A stretch of 64,000 nt of DNA. Source: Flavobacterium sp. YJ01. Its GTDB lineage: Bacteria > Bacteroidota > Bacteroidia > Flavobacteriales > Flavobacteriaceae. Made by a program: the position numbers and the translations under genes. The stretch spans positions 4,278,001 to 4,342,000 of the forward strand of contig NZ_CP119757.1 of the NCBI RefSeq assembly GCF_029320955.1, in the 5' to 3' direction. Positions 11,985-20,881 of this stretch are shown here, piece after piece; within the stretch, counting starts at the first letter, position 1; every line of letters begins with the position of its first letter. The notes beneath the pieces were generated by a model, which searched no databases, was not told the DNA's origin, and was given only the letters and a program-made list of their open reading frames with translations.

Positions 11985-13952
11985 ATGAAACTTAAGAGAA
12001 TACTATACGCTGTTTTTCTGTCTTTTTTCTTTTTTAATGCAATGGCGCAAAAAGCACTGCTGGATCAAGCGGAAAAAGAATATAATAATTACGCTTACGC
12101 TGATGCGATTGCAATTTATGAAAAGCTAGCTTCAAAAGGTCTGGAAGATGAAAAGATGTTTCAGAGATTGGGTAATGCTTATTATTTTAATGCCGAACTG
12201 ACTAAAGCTTCCGCTTGGTATGACAAACTTTTTAAATTAAATTCAAAACAAGATCCGGAATATTTATACCGATACGCACAATCTTTAAAATCAGCTGGAG
12301 ATTATGTAAAAGCGGACAAAATACTTGAAGAATTTAATAGAAATAAAAACTCTGATAGTAGAGGAATTTTATTTGATCACAACAGAAATTATCTGGAACA
12401 GATTAAAATGAATTCTGGCCGTTTTGAAATTTCTCCTGCCAATGTAAATTCGGAGAATTCAGATTTTGGAAGCGCGTTTCTGAATAACAGTTTAGTGTTT
12501 AGTTCTGCAAGGGAAATTAAAAATAAAGAGGGAAAAACTTTTAAATGGAATAATAAAAATTTTACCAATTTATATATTGCTACAATTAAACCTAATGGTG
12601 ATACGAATAATGCGGTACTATTAAACAAAGAAATTAATTCTAAGTTTAATGAATCTACTCCTGTATTTACAAAAGATGGCAAAACAATGTATTTCACCAG
12701 AAATAATTATCTGGATGGAAAACGTGGAAAAGATGATAAAAATATCACATTGCTAAAATTGTATAAAGCTATCTTGGTAGACGGAAATTGGTCTAATATT
12801 ACTGAACTACCTTTCAATAGTGACCAATATAGCACGGCGCATCCAGCGTTGAGTTTAGACGAAAAGAAATTGTATTTTGCTTCTGATATGCCTGGGACAC
12901 TTGGGCAGTCTGATTTATATAGTGTAACAATCAATAGTGACGGAACTTTCGGAAAACCTGAAAATCTCGGCGCGGGAATTAATACAGAAGGAAGAGAAAC
13001 TTTTCCATTTATTTCAGTAGATAATGAATTATATTTTGCTACCGACGGCCGTCCTGGACTAGGTGGTCTTGATATAGTGGTTTCAAAAATTTTAGAAGAC
13101 GGAACTTTTGATCAAGTTCAGAACATTGGAGAACCAGTAAATACCAAATACGATGATTTCGCTTTCATTATTGACAGTAAGACGCGTAAAGGATATTTTT
13201 CTTCAAATAAAAAAGGAGGAATCGGAAGTGATGATATTTATAAATTTACAGAAACTAAAAAATTGGTTTGCGAAAGAAACTTAATAGGAATTATTTCTGA
13301 TAGTAAAGCTAATGAAGTTATTGAAGGAGCGAATGTAACTTTGCTTGACGAAAACAATCAAGTATTGCAAGTTTTAGAAACTGCAAAAGATGGTGCTTAC
13401 AGCTTCAAAGTAAACTGCGATAAGAAATATTCAGTTAAGGTCGAAAGAAAGATGTATCCGGTTAAAGTAGCTTCGATTTCAGTTGCATCTGCAATTGATA
13501 ACAGACTAGATTTTGTTTTGGAAAAAGAAAGAATTGTCGCTTTTGAAATTCCAATTCCAGCTATGAAAACCGTAAAAGTGGGAACTGATTTAGCTAAAAC
13601 CCTTAATATATCTATGATTTATTTTGATTTAGGAAAATGGAATATTACAGATCAAGCAGCAGTAGAATTAGAGAAAATTTTGGCTGTGATGCAGGAATAT
13701 CCTAAAATGAAAATTGATATCCGTTCGCATACAGACAGTCGTTCTTCGGCTAAATCTAATATGATTTTGTCAGATAAAAGAGCTAAATCTATTATGGCTT
13801 GGCTGACTTCAAAAGGTATTGCTGCAGATCGTTTGAAAGGAACTGGTTATGGAGAAAGCAGATTATTGAACAAATGTAAAGATGGAGTAAAATGTTCAGA
13901 AGAAGAGCATCTTAGAAACCGTCGAAGCGAATTCGTAATTTCATCAATGTAA
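11985..13952 (+). CDS. TPR / PD40 / OmpA-like envelope protein
   Basis: A 655-residue envelope protein. It has a signal peptide (about 1-21, ending NAMAQ), TPR-like helices (about 22-125, DQAEKEYNNYAYADAIAIYEKLA), PD40/WD40-like beta-propeller repeats (about 165-420, with GKTMYFTRN, KKLYFASDMPG, GGLDIVVSK, GYFSSNKKGGIGSDDIY), a carboxypeptidase-regulatory-like segment (about 430-510) and a C-terminal OmpA domain (about 540-655, IYFDLGKWNIT ... IRSHTDSRSSAKSN ... LSDKRAKSIMAWL). OmpA domains bind peptidoglycan, so it probably anchors the adhesin and PorP/SprF-like complex to the wall. It is the third gene of the T9SS cluster and ends at a strong terminator. Confidence 0.92.
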   Translation: MKLKRILYAVFLSFFFFNAMAQKALLDQAEKEYNNYAYADAIAIYEKLASKGLEDEKMFQRLGNAYYFNAELTKASAWYDKLFKLNSKQDPEYLYRYAQSLKSAGDYVKADKILEEFNRNKNSDSRGILFDHNRNYLEQIKMNSGRFEISPANVNSENSDFGSAFLNNSLVFSSAREIKNKEGKTFKWNNKNFTNLYIATIKPNGDTNNAVLLNKEINSKFNESTPVFTKDGKTMYFTRNNYLDGKRGKDDKNITLLKLYKAILVDGNWSNITELPFNSDQYSTAHPALSLDEKKLYFASDMPGTLGQSDLYSVTINSDGTFGKPENLGAGINTEGRETFPFISVDNELYFATDGRPGLGGLDIVVSKILEDGTFDQVQNIGEPVNTKYDDFAFIIDSKTRKGYFSSNKKGGIGSDDIYKFTETKKLVCERNLIGIISDSKANEVIEGANVTLLDENNQVLQVLETAKDGAYSFKVNCDKKYSVKVERKMYPVKVASISVASAIDNRLDFVLEKERIVAFEIPIPAMKTVKVGTDLAKTLNISMIYFDLGKWNITDQAAVELEKILAVMQEYPKMKIDIRSHTDSRSSAKSNMILSDKRAKSIMAWLTSKGIAADRLKGTGYGESRLLNKCKDGVKCSEEEHLRNRRSEFVISSM

Positions 13953-13998
13953 GATTATAATTAATTGCATTAGAAATATTAGTAAGAAGTGCAGAAAG

Positions 13999-14027
13999 AA
14001 AAAGCAGGGATTAAGTCCCTGCTTTTT
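13999..14027. terminator. Bidirectional intrinsic terminator
   Basis: A 12-bp stem (aaaaagcaggga and tccctgcttttt) around a TTAAG loop, with T-rich 3' flanks on both strands. It lies between two converging genes and can end both the T9SS cluster and the DUF1254 gene. Confidence 0.9.
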
Positions 14028-14080
14028 GATGGTTAAATATTTTATTTAACAATTTGAGTTTTATGAAAAACTTATATTGA

Positions 14081-15160
14081 TTATTTCACTTCTCTAACAG
14101 CAGGAAGTTTGTAAGAGCCATTGAGCACTTCTTTTCCGGGTAAATAGACTCGCATTAAAAAATTCCACCCATCCTCGACATCCAGTCTGTTTTTTACATT
14201 AGAAGGACAATTTTCTTTAGATCCAAAAAATACAGTAAAGGTTTTATCTGGATTGTATTTTACATTATAGGCATTAATAATATTGTTATTGTCTTTCATG
14301 TATCCATCAGCTCCATAAACAGTAATAGACCAAAAGCCTTTGTTTTCTGGAACTTTATAAGTTGCTGTGTAGCATTTACTGCCTGAAAGATTACCGCCAT
14401 TATAATTAATATATGTTGCGTCTTTATTCGGAAATAAACCCCATGCACCAGCTGCGGCATATTTTCTAGTTTTTTCGTTAACTTTTCCTCGTGGTCCCAT
14501 CCAATCGTCAGGATAACGGTCATATTTTGCGAATTCGGTGTTGTAAACTTTACTTAACGAATCTCTTGATTTTTCATCCCAGCTATCTTCTGGAAGAGGA
14601 TTTGAGCTACCAGCTTCAATTATAAATTTATCCTGAAGGCTATTAACTAATTTTACTTCAGCAGGATCTTCAGGATGGAATAACTGGATGCGAACTGCAA
14701 TAAACATGTATTGAGTATCTGATGGAAGCTTATATTTTCCTGGTTTATAAATCACCTCTGGACAATAATGATCATTATCAAGTACAAGAATAGAAGCATA
14801 TCTTTTGTCAGGCATCTGTGGAAATACAATTGAAGCGCCTTTGCTAACATCAATAACTGCACCTCCATATAAAACATCTTTATTCATACGCACGACGGTT
14901 TGTTTGTCTAGAGGCACCAGATCACGATACCATAAAAATTTATTTACGCCTCCTGCAGCTTTGGAGATTACTTCAAATTCACGATCAGTTTCTGCTCGAA
15001 TGTAAGTTTCCTCAGTTACAATTTTTTTATTATTTACAGAAGCTGATTTTTCTTGTATAGAATCTTTTACAGTACTTGTATTGTTGCTTTCTTCTTTCTT
15101 TTTACAAGAATAAAGAACTAACATAGATAAGATGATGAGTATTCTAATTGTCGATTTCAT
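14081..15160 (-). CDS. DUF1254/DUF1214 domain lipoprotein
   Basis: A 359-residue probable lipoprotein. The lipobox LYSC puts the lipidated Cys at residue 19, followed by a short polar linker. Residues about 60-160 match the DUF1254 pattern (WYRDLVPLDKQTVVRMNKDVLYGGAVIDVSKG), and the C-terminal part matches DUF1214 (ENKGFWSITVYGADGYM near 265-280, then NVKYNPDKTFTVFFGS). Proteins with this pair are widespread and of unknown biochemical role. It faces the T9SS cluster from the other side of a shared terminator and is probably monocistronic. Confidence 0.85.
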   Translation of the reverse strand: MKSTIRILIILSMLVLYSCKKKEESNNTSTVKDSIQEKSASVNNKKIVTEETYIRAETDREFEVISKAAGGVNKFLWYRDLVPLDKQTVVRMNKDVLYGGAVIDVSKGASIVFPQMPDKRYASILVLDNDHYCPEVIYKPGKYKLPSDTQYMFIAVRIQLFHPEDPAEVKLVNSLQDKFIIEAGSSNPLPEDSWDEKSRDSLSKVYNTEFAKYDRYPDDWMGPRGKVNEKTRKYAAAGAWGLFPNKDATYINYNGGNLSGSKCYTATYKVPENKGFWSITVYGADGYMKDNNNIINAYNVKYNPDKTFTVFFGSKENCPSNVKNRLDVEDGWNFLMRVYLPGKEVLNGSYKLPAVREVK

Positions 15161-15589
15161 TGCTTAAATTTTAAATTAATATTGTTTGAAAAATAAAAAT
15201 TAATGATTAGAACCATTTTTTGTACGGCATATAAAAAACCGCGACAAAATCATTGGTAGGAATCTCAGTCATCACTAGAAAGGGGGGCTTGTCAAATTTC
15301 TATATTCATCTGAAAAATGCATATTTTTGGAAACGTACAAGTGTCTATAAATAACCAAAATTGCTTACTATAGTAGTTTTTAGCGTTTCTAAATTAAATA
15401 TAAAGTTAATAAAGAGATTATATTTATTTTTTGTTTTGTTATGAAATTTACATCTTAAGTAGTTGATTAATAGTTCTGTGTAGATGTTTTTGTTTGACAC
15501 AAAACTAGAAGTTAAATCTACTTTTTATCAGTTTTTAGCGGGTTAAAAGAATTTTTCTGCTTAACTTGTAGAATCCAAAATCGATTCCT
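15161..15589. other. 429-bp gap between divergent genes
   Basis: The space must hold the promoters of the DUF1254 gene (minus) and of the lipoprotein/antiporter pair (plus). I see no exact TAnnTTTG box, no strong hairpin and no coding-like frame. It is AT-rich with homopolymer runs, apart from a short G-rich patch at about 15279-15288. Confidence 0.5.
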
Positions 15590-16165
15590 ATGACTTTTAA
15601 AAGACTTTTATTTCTGATTATTGTACTCATTTTTTGTTCTTGCAGCAATAAAAAAGAACAAGAGCTTACCCTTCGTGAAAACGCACTTTTAGAACGCGAA
15701 AAACAATTTGAAGATAAAGAAGCAGAATACGACAAACTGTTAAAAATGAAAGACAGTCTGTTGTCTATTTCTAAAGTAAAAGATACAGTTCCTAAAATTC
15801 AAGAATGGCCAGATAGCCTTAAAATTAAATGGAACAGTAAAATGATTTGCCGAGAATCTAATTGCAGTAATTATGTTATTGGCGACCAACGCAACGAGAT
15901 TTGGGAATTTATATCCGACTCCACTGGAATGTATACCAATGTTGTCAGCAATAATCAAATTAAACGTGTTTTTACAGGACAATATTTAGAAAAAAAAATA
16001 GTACTTGATTCCGCAAAAGAAACTTCCTCAAAAAATAAGATAAAAGTTAGCGTAGTGCTGGATGATATTAAAAAAAATATCATCAAAGGCACCCAAACTA
16101 TTACAGGACAAGATAACTGCACCGCAAAATTTTCAGTTGAACTTACTCCATCTAACAAAAAGTAA
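15590..16165 (+). CDS. Small lipoprotein of unknown function
   Basis: 191 residues. The N-terminus is a lipoprotein signal with Cys at 16 and 18 after a hydrophobic stretch. Residues about 20-60 are a charged, probably coiled-coil helix (LTLRENALLEREKQFEDKEAEYDKLLKMKDSLLS), and the rest is a small mixed domain with two closely spaced Cys residues (MICRESNC, about 84-91). The start follows from the signal sequence. The gene ends 3 bases before the antiporter gene, so the two form an operon; a link to ion homeostasis is inference. I do not recognise the C-terminal domain. Confidence 0.8.
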   Translation: MTFKRLLFLIIVLIFCSCSNKKEQELTLRENALLEREKQFEDKEAEYDKLLKMKDSLLSISKVKDTVPKIQEWPDSLKIKWNSKMICRESNCSNYVIGDQRNEIWEFISDSTGMYTNVVSNNQIKRVFTGQYLEKKIVLDSAKETSSKNKIKVSVVLDDIKKNIIKGTQTITGQDNCTAKFSVELTPSNKK

Positions 16166-16168
16166 TTT

Positions 16169-18286
16169 ATGCAACTGAGTATACAACATATAACACTTCC
16201 GATTGAAGATCCGCTTTTGAAGTTTCTTATCGAAATTATCATTATTTTATGCATTCCGCTTTTGTTAAATAAGATTAAAGTGCCGCATTTACTCGGGCTT
16301 ATTATTGCAGGAGCTATTATTGGTCCAAATGGTTTTGGAGTACTTTCAAGAGATAGTAGTGTAGTGGTTACAGGAACTACAGGGCTTTTGTATATTATGT
16401 TCTTAGCCGGTCTGGAAATCGATATGGCAGATTTTAAAAAGAACAAATGGAAGAGTATCATTTTTTCGATTTTTACATTTGCCGTCCCATTTACTTTAGG
16501 ACTTTTTGGCGGATATTATTTGCTTCATTTTTCACTGCTTACATCAATTCTTTTTGCGAGTTTGTTTTCATCACATACTTTAATCGTTTATCCAATGGTA
16601 AGCGGTTTAGGAATTGCTAAAAACCTTTCGGTAAATATTACGGTAGGCGGAACGATGATTACAGATGTTCTTTCGCTCTTAGTTTTGGCTGCTATTGTTG
16701 GTATGTCACAAGGTGAAGTAGGAACAGCTTTTTGGGTAAAATTATCGGTTTCAATGATCATTTTTACACTAATTGTTCTGCTTATTTTTCCGATTATAGC
16801 ACGCTGGTTTTTTAAAAATGTAGAAGATAAAATCTCCCAATATCTTTTTGTAATTGTAATGATTTATCTAGCAGCACTTCTTGCTGAACTGGCTGGAATT
16901 GAGTCTATCATTGGTGCTTTTTTTGCAGGATTGGCTTTAAATAAATTAATTCCGCATACTTCATCATTAATGAACAGAGTTGAGTTTGTCGGAAATGCCA
17001 TTTTTATTCCTTTCTTTTTGATAAGTGTTGGAATGCTGATCGATTTTAATGCCTTTATACAAAGTTGGGAAACTTTATGGGTTGCATCAATTATGCTTGT
17101 TGCATCAATTGGCGGAAAATATGTTGCCGCCATGCTGACCAAGAAAACGTTTAAACTTACCAACGATGAAGGACAGCTAATTTTTGGAATGAGTTCTGCA
17201 TCAGCGGCAGCAACTTTGGCTTCTGTTATGGTTGGATATAATATAATTATTGGTGAAAACGATGCAGGAGAACCAATCAGACTTTTAAACGATCACGTAC
17301 TTAATGGCAGTATTCTTCTTATTCTTGTGTCTTGTACCGTGTCATCGTTTGTTTCTATGGCAAGCGCACAGCGTATCGCACAGGCAGAAAAAGATAATAC
17401 TGTATCGGGTAATAGTAAAGAAAAAGAAAATATACTTCTTGCGGTTAACCATGAAGCCACTGTAGAAAAAATGGTAAATCTTGGATTAATGGTTAAATCA
17501 GCCACAAATAAACAGCTTTATGCCGTAAATGTGATTAACGAAGACGCCAACGAATCTTCTGAAAAAAATGCGGAAAGAATATTAGAAAATGCCATTAAAG
17601 CAGCTTCGGCGGCAGATATAGAATTGCATCCGATTACACGCCATGATAATGATACGGCAGGCGGAATAAGTAATGTTATAAAAGAAAAAGACATTACTGA
17701 TCTTATAGTAGGATTGGAAGGAGGAAAAGGCTTTTCTGCTTCGTTTGTATATAATTTGTACAATGGATATTTGCGAAATAAAAGCATAAATTTAATGGTC
17801 TATCACGCTGTTCAGCCAGCAGGGACTATTAAAAGATATCTAGTTTTTATTCCAGCTGAAGCTGAAATGGATGCAGGATTTTTTCACTCTATGTTAAGAA
17901 TATGGAATATTGGTCGTAATTCGGGCGCTAAAATGAGTTTTTACGGAAAAGATAAAACGCTGAACATTTTAAAAAGAATAGCTAAAAAAGCTTCTATTGA
18001 AGCAACATTTGATGTTTTCTTAAATTGGGAAGATGCAGAAAAAACTGCGCTTGATATTGAAGAAAATGAAGGATTGATTATTATGATGGGAGATAGAGGA
18101 ATGCATTCGTATTTTTCTCGAATGAGGGATATTCCAGATTTGTTAAACGAGAGATTCAATGATAATAACTATATGCTTATTTACCCTTTTTCTAAAACTC
18201 CTGCAAATAATACAGAAAAGAGATCTGTCAGTAGTCACGATGATTTTGCCGAAATAGGAAAAGCGATTAGAAGTATATTTAAATAA
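16169..18286 (+). CDS. CPA2 family cation:proton antiporter with C-terminal USP-like domain
   Basis: A 705-residue inner-membrane antiporter. Residues about 15-405 form the membrane domain (GLIIAGAIIGPNGFGVL, LYIMFLAGLEIDMADFKK, TMITDVLSLLVLAAIVG, FFAGLALNKLIP), typical of the Kef/NapA-like monovalent cation:proton antiporter-2 family. The conserved Asp pair region of this family maps to TMITDVLS. Residues about 425-690 are a cytosolic domain resembling tandem universal-stress-protein modules rather than the TrkA-N domain of Kef channels, so regulation by nucleotides is possible. It is translated 3 bases after the upstream lipoprotein gene and ends at a bidirectional terminator. Exchange of Na+ or K+ for H+ is predicted; the ion cannot be told from sequence. 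Confidence 0.9.
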   Translation: MQLSIQHITLPIEDPLLKFLIEIIIILCIPLLLNKIKVPHLLGLIIAGAIIGPNGFGVLSRDSSVVVTGTTGLLYIMFLAGLEIDMADFKKNKWKSIIFSIFTFAVPFTLGLFGGYYLLHFSLLTSILFASLFSSHTLIVYPMVSGLGIAKNLSVNITVGGTMITDVLSLLVLAAIVGMSQGEVGTAFWVKLSVSMIIFTLIVLLIFPIIARWFFKNVEDKISQYLFVIVMIYLAALLAELAGIESIIGAFFAGLALNKLIPHTSSLMNRVEFVGNAIFIPFFLISVGMLIDFNAFIQSWETLWVASIMLVASIGGKYVAAMLTKKTFKLTNDEGQLIFGMSSASAAATLASVMVGYNIIIGENDAGEPIRLLNDHVLNGSILLILVSCTVSSFVSMASAQRIAQAEKDNTVSGNSKEKENILLAVNHEATVEKMVNLGLMVKSATNKQLYAVNVINEDANESSEKNAERILENAIKAASAADIELHPITRHDNDTAGGISNVIKEKDITDLIVGLEGGKGFSASFVYNLYNGYLRNKSINLMVYHAVQPAGTIKRYLVFIPAEAEMDAGFFHSMLRIWNIGRNSGAKMSFYGKDKTLNILKRIAKKASIEATFDVFLNWEDAEKTALDIEENEGLIIMMGDRGMHSYFSRMRDIPDLLNERFNDNNYMLIYPFSKTPANNTEKRSVSSHDDFAEIGKAIRSIFK

Positions 18287-18344
18287 TATTGCTTATTCTG
18301 ATAAATGTAATATACTTATCAAAACTTAAAAAATAGTATAAAAG

Positions 18345-18379
18345 AAAAAACCTGCTAATCTTTCGATTGCAGGTTTTTT
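18345..18379. terminator. Bidirectional terminator between antiporter gene and tRNA-Tyr
   Basis: The stem aaaaaacctgc (18345-18355) pairs with gcaggtttttt (18369-18379) around a 13-base loop. It serves the plus-strand antiporter gene and, read on the minus strand, lies directly after the tRNA 3' end. Confidence 0.88.
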
Positions 18380-18380
18380 G

Positions 18381-18461
18381 TGGGGAGAGCAGGATTCGAA
18401 CCTGCGAAGTTCACACAGCAGATTTACAGTCTGCCCTCGTTGGCCGCTTGAGTATCTCCCC
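18381..18461 (-). tRNA. tRNA-Tyr (anticodon GTA)
   Basis: 81 bases on the minus strand. The acceptor stem GGGGAGA pairs with TCTCCCC and is followed by discriminator A. The anticodon loop reads gactGTAaatc, giving Tyr. There is a GGTTCGAATCC T-arm and a long class II variable arm as expected for bacterial tRNA-Tyr. CCA is not encoded. A good Bacteroidota promoter lies about 40 bases upstream and a terminator directly downstream, so this is a single-gene transcript. Confidence 0.97.
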
Positions 18462-18499
18462 GATCTCAGCTTGTTGTGCTTTGTTGTTCTAAGCGGTGG

Positions 18500-18530
18500 C
18501 AAAGATAGGAACTCTTTCTACATTTCCAAA
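18500..18530 (-). promoter_or_regulatory. Bacteroidota sigma-A-type promoter of tRNA-Tyr
   Basis: Read on the minus strand: TTTG (18527-18530), 19-base spacer, TATCTTTG (18500-18507). This fits the TTTG-N17-23-TAnnTTTG consensus of Flavobacterium and Bacteroides housekeeping promoters. Predicted start about 6 bases downstream, some 30-35 bases before the mature tRNA. Confidence 0.85.
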
Positions 18531-18797
18531 CAAAAAAAGCACTTAATTTTAAGTTATTTTAAAGTTATTTTTTAATTAGTTGGAATTGAATAAAATAAAA
18601 AACGCCATTCTTTAATTTTTTTTTAATTTATTTATGAATGTAAGATTGTTCTTTCAGTTGTTTTTTCTATTTTTTCAATTAAGCATAATTTTTTTAGGCC
18701 GTTAAGCTTTGTTTTTATTGATGTATTAGAATAAAAAGCGAAATAATTTAAGCTCTTACAATTTTTCCTTTATGAACGTTAGTATTATTTATAAAAC
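18531..18797. other. AT-rich gap without genes
   Basis: The stretch between the tRNA promoter and the terminator of the minus-strand thioredoxin gene is very AT-rich with long T and A runs. I see no coding frame, hairpin or promoter of note. Confidence 0.5.
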
Positions 18798-18826
18798 AAA
18801 AAAATCTCCACAAGGGAGATTTTTTT
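18798..18826 (-). terminator. Terminator of the broken thioredoxin gene
   Basis: A 12-bp stem (aaaaaaatctcc and ggagattttttt) with an ACAAG loop, 18 bases past the stop codon of the minus-strand gene and followed on that strand by a T run. Confidence 0.88.
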
Positions 18827-18843
18827 ATTCTGAATACTTAGTA

Positions 18844-20013
18844 TTATTTAGCTGCTAAAAGTGCTAATATTTTTGCTTTCAATTCAGGACCTCTTAAATC
18901 TTGAGCAACTACTTTTCCGTTGGCATCAAGGATAAAAGTTGCAGGAATTGCTTCAACATTATATTGTTTAGCTATTGGTTCTGCCCAATGTTTTAAGTTT
19001 GAAACATGAGTCCAAGTTAATCCATCTTTTGCTATTGCTTGTTTCCAAGCATCAGCATCTTTATCTAAAGAAACTCCAATGATATTTAAACCTTTTGAGT
19101 GTAACTCTTTATATAATGCCACAACATTAGGATTTTCTTGTCTGCATGGTCCGCACCAAGAAGCCCAAAAATCAACAATAGTTACTTTTCCTAAACTTTC
19201 TTTTAGAGAAACTATTTTTCCTTCTGGATTAGGAGCCGAAAAATCTGCTCTTCAGTTAGGGCTGCCTACTGCTGGAGCTGTAGCACCAACTGATGGCATT
19301 TTTGCTTGACCTAATCTAGTTTTGATTTCTTTACCTGGAGCAGTATTTTTTACAGACTCATCTAAAGAATTGTAAAGAGCTTCTAATTTTTTTGTATCTG
19401 CTGCTGGATCATTAAACATACTTTGAACAATCAAAACTGTAATGAATGATTTTGGGTGAGTTTCAGCATACTTTAAATATTTAGTTTTGCTTGATTCTTG
19501 AACCTCTTTTTGAATTGTCATGTATTGTTTCATCAAACTGTTGATAGTTGCTGTATCTTGAGCTTGTTGAGCTTGTTGCATTTTTTGATTATTCTTTTTC
19601 TGAAAATCAATTAGGTTTTTTTGAGTTTTTGTCATGTCTTCTGTAAAGGCAACATACTCATCGTTATTGTAAGTTCCAGAAACTTTAGATTTGTGGATAC
19701 TATCTTTGTCAATATTAACTTTAATTTCTCCAGTTTCAAGAATTAATGGAATTGGTCCGTTAGCGCCTTGTAAAATTAAAGTATGGAAAGCTGGTTCAGT
19801 TACTTTTCCTTTTATTTCAAATTTTCCGTTTTCAACTTTTACTGTATCTAAAGAAATTGGCATTCTTGTAGCTGGATCAGCACCTTGTAAGATGATTGTT
19901 TTTCCATTTTCAATTCCTGTAGCAGTACCTGTAATAAGGTATTCTCCATCTTTAACTTTGCTGCAAGAAATGATAGCTGCAGAAGCTGTAAGTACAAAAA
20001 GTATTTTTTTCAT
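18844..20013 (-). pseudogene. DUF4369 / TlpA-type thioredoxin lipoprotein with an in-frame TGA
   Basis: One reading frame of 390 codons is interrupted only by TGA at codon 254 (19252-19254). Before it: a lipoprotein signal (Cys 17, IISC), a DUF4369 domain (about 20-125) and a Gln/Lys-rich helical segment. After it, in the same frame and with no shift: RADFSAPNPEGK, a TlpA/AhpC-like thioredoxin fold with intact CGPC (codons 287-290, 19144-19155), cis-Pro segment VEAIPATF, ending LLAAK. Intact relatives are periplasmic or outer-membrane-linked thiol:disulfide oxidoreductases. No ATG lies between the TGA and CGPC; the first usable start (GTG at 19120-19122) would lack CGPC. So the gene is inactive, read through, or the TGA is a sequence error. 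Promoter and terminator are intact. Confidence 0.88.
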
Positions 20014-20047
20014 TATAAAAAATTAATTAGTTAATTGATTTGTGCAA

Positions 20048-20055
20048 CAAAAGTA
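20048..20055 (-). promoter_or_regulatory. -7 box for the thioredoxin gene
   Basis: The minus strand reads TACTTTTG, matching TAnnTTTG. It lies about 35 bases upstream of the ATG at 20013. The expected -33 position holds TCTG, a partial match at 19-base spacing. Confidence 0.6.
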
Positions 20056-20222
20056 TCTAAAAATATAAAACATACAGAATTTTGTAACCTAAAATTTTGT
20101 TATAGTTTTTTTGGGTTTAAAATGCATGAAATCAGCATGTTTGTTCGTGTTAAATGAATTATAACTAGCATTAATAAACTTATTTGAAATCATTATATTC
20201 AAAATTTTAATTTTTAGATATA

Positions 20223-20254
20223 AAAAAAGCACTCAATTAATTGAGTGCTTTTTT
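20223..20254 (-). terminator. Terminator of the J-domain/KTSC gene
   Basis: A perfect 14-bp stem (aaaaaagcactcaa and ttgagtgctttttt) around TTAA, 22 bases beyond the stop of the minus-strand gene. Symmetric enough to work on both strands. Confidence 0.9.
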
Positions 20255-20275
20255 GTAAATATAGTGTTTTAAAAA

Positions 20276-20716
20276 CTATTCTTGGTTTGTTTTCTTTCTC
20301 CAAGTAAAAGAATTTAAAATATGTCTTTTTGCAAATCTTGCAGGTGAATCAGCATTTACCATTTTCACGTAAGTTGCTTTTGGAACACTGATGTATTCGT
20401 AAACACTTCCGTTAGAAAAATCAATGATTAAACGTCCTTCAACAAATTTAAAATCTGTAATAGTACAAGTTGAAATTGTTTCAGTGTACTCTGGTAAGTT
20501 AAGTTTAATAGTATCAGGATGAATACTTACTAAGAAATGGTAAGCTTCGATGATTGTTTTACTTTTTTCTTCTGCAGCTTTAAGACCAGCGTCATCTCCA
20601 ACGAATTTATCTGGATGAGATTCTTTCATCGCATTACGATAAATTGTTTTTAAATCTTTTAACTCTGCAGTTTTCTCTACGTTTAGTAACTTGCGGTATT
20701 CAACTATTTTTTTCAT
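20276..20716 (-). CDS. J-domain protein with C-terminal KTSC domain
   Basis: 146 residues with two recognisable parts. Residues about 4-65 are a J-domain: KLLNVEKTAELKDLKTIYR, the invariant HPD triad inside KESHPDKF, and helix IIEAYHFLVS. Residues about 80-142 look like a KTSC domain (LIIDFSNGSVYEYISVPKATY, then SPARFAKRHI). J-domains stimulate Hsp70 ATPase; the KTSC domain is small, often linked to RNA or nucleic-acid proteins, and not firmly assigned. It is cytosolic, monocistronic, with its own terminator and a TACCTTTG box (20787-20794, minus) upstream. Its client is unknown. Confidence 0.85.
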   Translation of the reverse strand: MKKIVEYRKLLNVEKTAELKDLKTIYRNAMKESHPDKFVGDDAGLKAAEEKSKTIIEAYHFLVSIHPDTIKLNLPEYTETISTCTITDFKFVEGRLIIDFSNGSVYEYISVPKATYVKMVNADSPARFAKRHILNSFTWRKKTNQE

Positions 20717-20786
20717 AAATAAAAGGTAACTACTTGTCTATTAGTTTGAAATCGATATTAATTAGTTCAAATCGACAAATTTTTTG

Positions 20787-20794
20787 CAAAGGTA
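20787..20794 (-). promoter_or_regulatory. -7 box for the J-domain/KTSC gene
   Basis: The minus strand reads TACCTTTG, about 71 bases before the ATG. There is no clear TTTG at the -33 position, so support comes from the -7 box and location only. Confidence 0.5.
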
Positions 20795-20881
20795 CACTTT
20801 TTTTTAACTTTTTAGTTTTGATGGAAAAAATATTGAGAAAAGTTAACCATAAGTTTTTTTTACCGCAAAGCACGCAAAGAT

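Noticed and set aside
18378..18575. Plus-strand frame of 65 codons
   Set aside because: Covers the tRNA-Tyr gene and its promoter.
19252..19254. TGA as selenocysteine codon in the thioredoxin gene
   Set aside because: It is not at the CGPC site (33 codons away), and no bSECIS-like hairpin is apparent directly downstream; pseudogene or error is simpler.
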